NCBI RefSeq assembly: GCF_016722925.1
Contig: NZ_JAEQNC010000001.1
Span: 372,001 to 436,000 of the forward strand
Length of the DNA stretch: 64,000 nucleotides
Reading direction: 5' to 3'
From: Phytoamicus setariae
Lineage (GTDB): Bacteria; Pseudomonadota; Alphaproteobacteria; Rhizobiales; Rhizobiaceae
In this document: positions 60,705-64,000 of the stretch, in pieces
Layout: every line of letters starts with the position of its first letter
How positions within the stretch are numbered: the stretch's first letter is position 1
Notes under the pieces: model-generated
Told to the model about the DNA's origin: nothing
Database searches by the model: none
What the model saw: the letters and a program-made list of their open reading frames with translations, nothing else
Translations under genes and position numbers: made by a program

Positions 60705-60874
60705 TGCCCCTCACCCCAGCCCTCTCCCCGCCGGGCGGGGAGAGGGAGTCTTGTCACACCTGCCTCGCTTTCAGCGCATTTCTCGACGTTGGAGAAATAC
60801 TCCGGTGGAGAAGCGAAACGCCGAGCGGATTCCCTCTCCCCGTTTTTGCGGGGAGAGGGCTAGGGTGAGGGGCA
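60705..60874. repeat. RIME-like palindromic intergenic element with terminal inverted repeats
   Basis: The element begins TGCCCCTCACCCCAGCCCTC and ends with the inverse, AGGGTGAGGGGCA, so its 25 or so outer bases are an inverted repeat with one or two mismatches. Each end also folds on itself: CCTCTCCCCG-CC-GGGCGGGGAGAGG on the left (60721-60746) and CCCTCTCCCC-GTTTTTGC-GGGGAGAGGG on the right (60832-60859). About 85 bases of unique sequence lie between. The layout fits a non-autonomous miniature element or a pair of REP-like palindromes of the kind repeated in Rhizobium and Brucella genomes. Confidence 0.75.
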
Positions 60875-60894
60875 GATTCGCACTGGGAGGCATC

Positions 60895-62088
60895 ATGACT
60901 GGCGACCACACCTATCGCGACCCGAAAAACCCGGGTGCACCGGTCATTCCGCGTGCTGAATGGGATATCGGGCCCTATAACCGCTATACCTTCCAGAATG
61001 TCCGAGATTTCGTGCCGACGACCCGGGTGTGGCGCGGCACCGGAGCGGTGTCACCGCTGGCTGAAGCCCATCAGGATCTTTCCGCTATCCGCTTCAGCCA
61101 CGACGGCACGGAGCGGACGATCGGTACGTTTCTCGATGAAACCTTCACCGACGGTTTGCTGATCATGCATGGCGGCAAGATCGTCTCCGAGACCTACATG
61201 AACGGCATGCGGCCGGAGACCTTGCATCTCAGCCAGTCGGTCGGAAAATCCGTGGTCGGCGCACTAGCCGGCATCATTGTCGGGCGTGGATTGCTCGATC
61301 CGCAGGCCGCCGTCACGGCCTATCTGCCGGAACTCGAAAAAACAGCCTATCGCGGCGCCACCATGCAGCAGGTGCTGGATATGACCACCGGCACAACGTT
61401 CGACGAGACCTACACCGCACCGGATTCGCATGTCGCCAAACTCGATGCGGCCTGCGGCTGGAAGGAGCGCAAGAGCGTGAACTGGCCACAAACCGTCTGG
61501 CAGCTGATCCTCGAACTCAGCGAAGCCGAGCGTCCGCATGGCGCGGCCTTCCAGTATCGTTCGATCGAGACTGATGTGCTGGCCTTCATCCTGCAGCGGG
61601 TCACAGGCAAGATGCTGGCAGAGCTTGTCAGCGAAGAAATCTGGATGCCGATGGGTGCGGAGCACGATGCCTCCTTCACCGTCGATCCCGCCGGTTATGC
61701 GCTGGCCTGCGGCGGCTTCAATGCCAGCTTGCGCGACTATGGCCGTTTTGCCGCGATGATCGCTGCCGGCGGCACCTTCAATGGCCGCCAGATCGTGCCG
61801 GCCGCATGGGTCGCTGAAACGAGAAGCGGCGGCAATCACGCGGTCTTCGGTTCGGACTACAGGTTCGTGCTGCCGAATGGCGCCTACCACAACCAGTTCT
61901 GGGTCGAGGATGTCGACCGGCCGGTGCTTATGTCGCGCGGTGTCTTCGGGCAATTGCTCTATATGGACCAAGATGCGGATTTCATCGCGGTCAAACTCTC
62001 GACCTGGCCGGATTTCATCAATGCCAAGCGCACGAAGCTGACGCTTGCCGCAATTCATGCGATCCGAAACGCGGTGTTGGCGCGCTGA
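60895..62088 (+). CDS. Serine hydrolase of the beta-lactamase / 6-aminohexanoate-dimer hydrolase family
   Basis: A 397-residue penicillin-binding-protein-fold hydrolase. The nucleophile motif SxxK is seen in HLSQSVGKSVVGALAGI. A YxN-like Tyr occurs in AAFQYRSIETDVLAF, and the fold block LACGGFNASLRDYGRFAAMI follows, as does NGRQIVPAAWVAETR. The overall pattern, with an N-terminal ~80-residue region, resembles NylB-like esterases more than true beta-lactamases. No signal peptide is present, so it is probably cytosolic. ATG 60895 has GGGAGG just upstream. The natural substrate is unknown. Confidence 0.82.
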   Translation: MTGDHTYRDPKNPGAPVIPRAEWDIGPYNRYTFQNVRDFVPTTRVWRGTGAVSPLAEAHQDLSAIRFSHDGTERTIGTFLDETFTDGLLIMHGGKIVSETYMNGMRPETLHLSQSVGKSVVGALAGIIVGRGLLDPQAAVTAYLPELEKTAYRGATMQQVLDMTTGTTFDETYTAPDSHVAKLDAACGWKERKSVNWPQTVWQLILELSEAERPHGAAFQYRSIETDVLAFILQRVTGKMLAELVSEEIWMPMGAEHDASFTVDPAGYALACGGFNASLRDYGRFAAMIAAGGTFNGRQIVPAAWVAETRSGGNHAVFGSDYRFVLPNGAYHNQFWVEDVDRPVLMSRGVFGQLLYMDQDADFIAVKLSTWPDFINAKRTKLTLAAIHAIRNAVLAR

Positions 62089-62280
62089 CGGCAACGCAAT
62101 CCAGGGTGCTGCAAATCGACACAATCACTGAAAAATGAGCGGTTTGCCTTTGCCCTGATGGTGGAATGCCTGTAGTTTGTTGTTTTGCGCCTTAATTTAC
62201 CCGCCCTTGGCGATTGAAAAAGGTGGTGAGACCGATAATAACGCCGGATCAAACAATTGTCCGGCGAACAGGACCTTTAA

Positions 62281-64000
62281 GTGAACCCAATGCTGCAGAC
62301 TCCGCTCCTTGACCAGGTGATCTATCCCGATGATCTTCGGAAGCTCGATGACAAGGATATGCCGCAACTGGCAGCCGAACTGCGCGCCGAAATGGTCGAC
62401 GCGGTCTCCAAGACCGGTGGACATCTGGGCGCCGGCCTCGGCGTGGTCGAGTTGACCATTGCCGTTCACAAGGTTTTCAACACGCCTTACGACCGGGTGA
62501 TCTTCGACGTCGGCCATCAGTGTTATCCGCACAAGATCCTGACCGGCCGCCGCGACCGCATCCGCACCTTGCGTCAGGAAGGCGGGCTTTCCGGTTTCAC
62601 GCGTCGCGCTGAAAGCGAGTACGATCCGTTCGGAGCGGCGCATTCGTCGACATCGATTTCCGCCGGTTTGGGCATGGCGGTTGCCGCAGAGATGGACGAG
62701 TCCAAGCGCAATGTCATCGCCATCATCGGCGATGGTGCGCTTTCGGGTGGCATGGCGTTCGAGGCGCTCAACAATGCCGGCTCGCTCGATGCCCGGCTGA
62801 TTGTCATCCTGAATGACAATGACATGTCGATCGCCCCGCCGACCGGGGCGATGAGCGCCTATCTGGCGCGTCTGGCTTCTGGCCGCACCTATCTCGGTTT
62901 TCGCGAGATCGGCAAGAAGCTGACCGCATATCTCGGCAAGAACATCGACCGCGCAATTACCCGGGCAGTCGAGCACGCGCGCGGCTATGTGACCGGCGGC
63001 ACCTTGTTCGAGGAACTGGGCTTCTACCATATCGGCCCGATCGACGGCCATTCCTTCGAACATCTGCTGCCCGTGCTGCGCAATGTCCGCGACAATGGCA
63101 ACGGCCCGGTGCTGATCCACATCGTCACCCAGAAGGGCAAGGGCTACGCGCCCGCCGAAGCCGCTGCCGACAAGTATCATGGCGTCAACAAGTTCGATGT
63201 CATCACCGGCGCACAGGCCAAGGCAAAGCCCAATGCACCTGCTTACACCTCGGTTTTCGCCGAGGCGCTGATCGAGGAAGCACGCCACGATCCGAAGATC
63301 GTCGGCATCACCGCCGCCATGCCGACCGGCACGGGGCTGGACAAGTTCGCCGAGGTTTTCCCCAAGCGTATCTTCGATGTGGGCATTGCCGAGCAGCATG
63401 GCATTACTTTCGCCGCAGGTCTGGCCGCCGAAGGCTACAAGCCGTTTGCGGCCATCTATTCGACCTTCCTGCAGCGCGCCTATGACCAGGTGGTGCACGA
63501 TGTGGCGATCCAGAGCCTACCGGTCCGTTTCGCCATCGATCGCGCCGGCTATGTCGGGGCAGACGGCCCGACCCATGCCGGTTCCTTCGACACGACCTAT
63601 CTGGCCACGCTGCCGGGCTTTGTGGTGATGGCGGCGGCCGATGAAGCCGAACTCAAGCATATGGTCCGCACCGCTGCTGCCTATGACGACGGCCCGATTT
63701 CGTTCCGCTATCCACGTGGCGAGGGCGTTGGTGTCGAGATGCCGGCGCGCGGCGAAATTCTCGAGATCGGCAAGGGCAGGGTAGTCAAGCAGGGCACCAA
63801 GGTGGCACTGCTGTCCTTCGGCACGCGCCTTGCCGATTGCCTTATGGCGGCCGAAGACCTCGACGCCGCTGGCCTGTCGACCACGGTTGCCGATGCGCGC
63901 TTCGCCAAGCCGCTGGACATCGATCTCATCCGCCAGCTTGCCCGCAATCACGAAGTGCTTTTGACGGTCGAGGAAGGCGCCATCGGCGGCTTCGGCGCGC
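62281..64000 (+). CDS. dxs: 1-deoxy-D-xylulose-5-phosphate synthase, 3'-truncated by the window edge
   Basis: First enzyme of the MEP isoprenoid pathway (pyruvate + glyceraldehyde 3-phosphate to DXP), TPP-dependent. The visible 573 codons include [15 protein letters not shown], the [20 protein letters not shown] motif, [29 protein letters not shown] and the TPP/Mg motif [16 protein letters not shown]. The second domain has [16 protein letters not shown] (catalytic Glu) and [18 protein letters not shown] 62281 is favoured because AGGA lies seven bases upstream; ATG 62290 is an alternative. The frame is open to the right edge with no stop, so the C-terminal transketolase domain is incomplete here. 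Confidence 0.95.
   Translation, partial: MNPMLQTPLLDQVIYPDDLRKLDDKDMPQLAAELRAEMVDAVSKTGGHLGAGLGVVELTIAVHKVFNTPYDRVIFDVGHQCYPHKILTGRRDRIRTLRQEGGLSGFTRRAESEYDPFGAAHSSTSISAGLGMAVAAEMDESKRNVIAIIGDGALSGGMAFEALNNAGSLDARLIVILNDNDMSIAPPTGAMSAYLARLASGRTYLGFREIGKKLTAYLGKNIDRAITRAVEHARGYVTGGTLFEELGFYHIGPIDGHSFEHLLPVLRNVRDNGNGPVLIHIVTQKGKGYAPAEAAADKYHGVNKFDVITGAQAKAKPNAPAYTSVFAEALIEEARHDPKIVGITAAMPTGTGLDKFAEVFPKRIFDVGIAEQHGITFAAGLAAEGYKPFAAIYSTFLQRAYDQVVHDVAIQSLPVRFAIDRAGYVGADGPTHAGSFDTTYLATLPGFVVMAAADEAELKHMVRTAAAYDDGPISFRYPRGEGVGVEMPARGEILEIGKGRVVKQGTKVALLSFGTRLADCLMAAEDLDAAGLSTTVADARFAKPLDIDLIRQLARNHEVLLTVEEGAIGGFGA

Overview
The window is chromosomal DNA from an alphaproteobacterium of the order Hyphomicrobiales, most likely Rhizobiaceae (Rhizobium, Agrobacterium or Neorhizobium type). 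The evidence is the high-GC coding style, the split F0 operon atpI-atpB-atpE-atpF'-atpF with both b and b' subunits, the riboswitch-controlled bluB, the dgoA-dgoK pair, several gene families mostly known from rhizobia (DUF1217, DUF6101, an HPE1-like periplasmic protein), and palindromic intergenic repeats of the rhizobial type. I see no rRNA, tRNA, transposase, phage or CRISPR sequence. Assignments rest on recognising protein motifs by eye; no database search was run.

Layout. 1-3 kb: D-galactonate/sugar-acid genes (dgoA fragment, dgoK, an SDR dehydrogenase) divergent from a LuxR-type regulator. 3-3.9 kb: a gene-free block with two strong terminator-like hairpins and many smaller ones, possibly small RNAs. 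3.9-9.7 kb: Mrp Fe-S carrier, CorA, Kup and a SleB-type wall hydrolase. 9.7-12.6 kb: the F0 ATP synthase operon with a recognisable promoter, an intercistronic hairpin after atpE and a strong terminator. 12.6-16.3 kb: bluB under a cobalamin riboswitch, rnhB, a PA0069-type radical SAM protein and a short glycosyltransferase. 16.3-26.9 kb: glyS and glyQ separated by an RTX protein, a DUF2207-LemA pair and a DUF4328 protein. 27-34.9 kb: orphan ParD-like antitoxin, S49 peptidase, TrmN-like methyltransferase, prenyl diphosphate synthase, TPR-LysM protein, ispE, MoaB/MogA, DUF523. 35-41.6 kb: HPE1-like protein, purD, MipA-like outer membrane protein, ubiA, a second RTX protein, DUF6101. 41.9-49.5 kb: a long DUF1217 protein, modABC with a Mo-box, and an opposing tsaC / FAD oxidase / modE-like operon. 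49.5-55 kb: an unrecognised protein, a GH25-type secreted hydrolase, a cupin, a small SDR, and a two-gene unit encoding a dCache-type membrane sensor and a pentameric ligand-gated ion channel. 55-64 kb: acyl-CoA dehydrogenase and enoyl-CoA hydratase, RNA methyltransferase and TlyA, pirin, a serine hydrolase, and the 5' part of dxs.

Most of the window is housekeeping. The most unusual item is the sensor-channel pair at 52632-54810. The channel gene starts one base after the sensor stop codon, and the sensor is built like a chemoreceptor input module whose signalling half is missing. This looks like a split ligand-sensing ion-channel unit. Other points worth attention are two RTX proteins with no visible type I secretion genes, one of which is a tandem duplication built from 27-28-residue repeats; the structured RNA-like block at 3.25-3.68 kb; the bluB stop codon lying inside the atp terminator; and several candidate operators.
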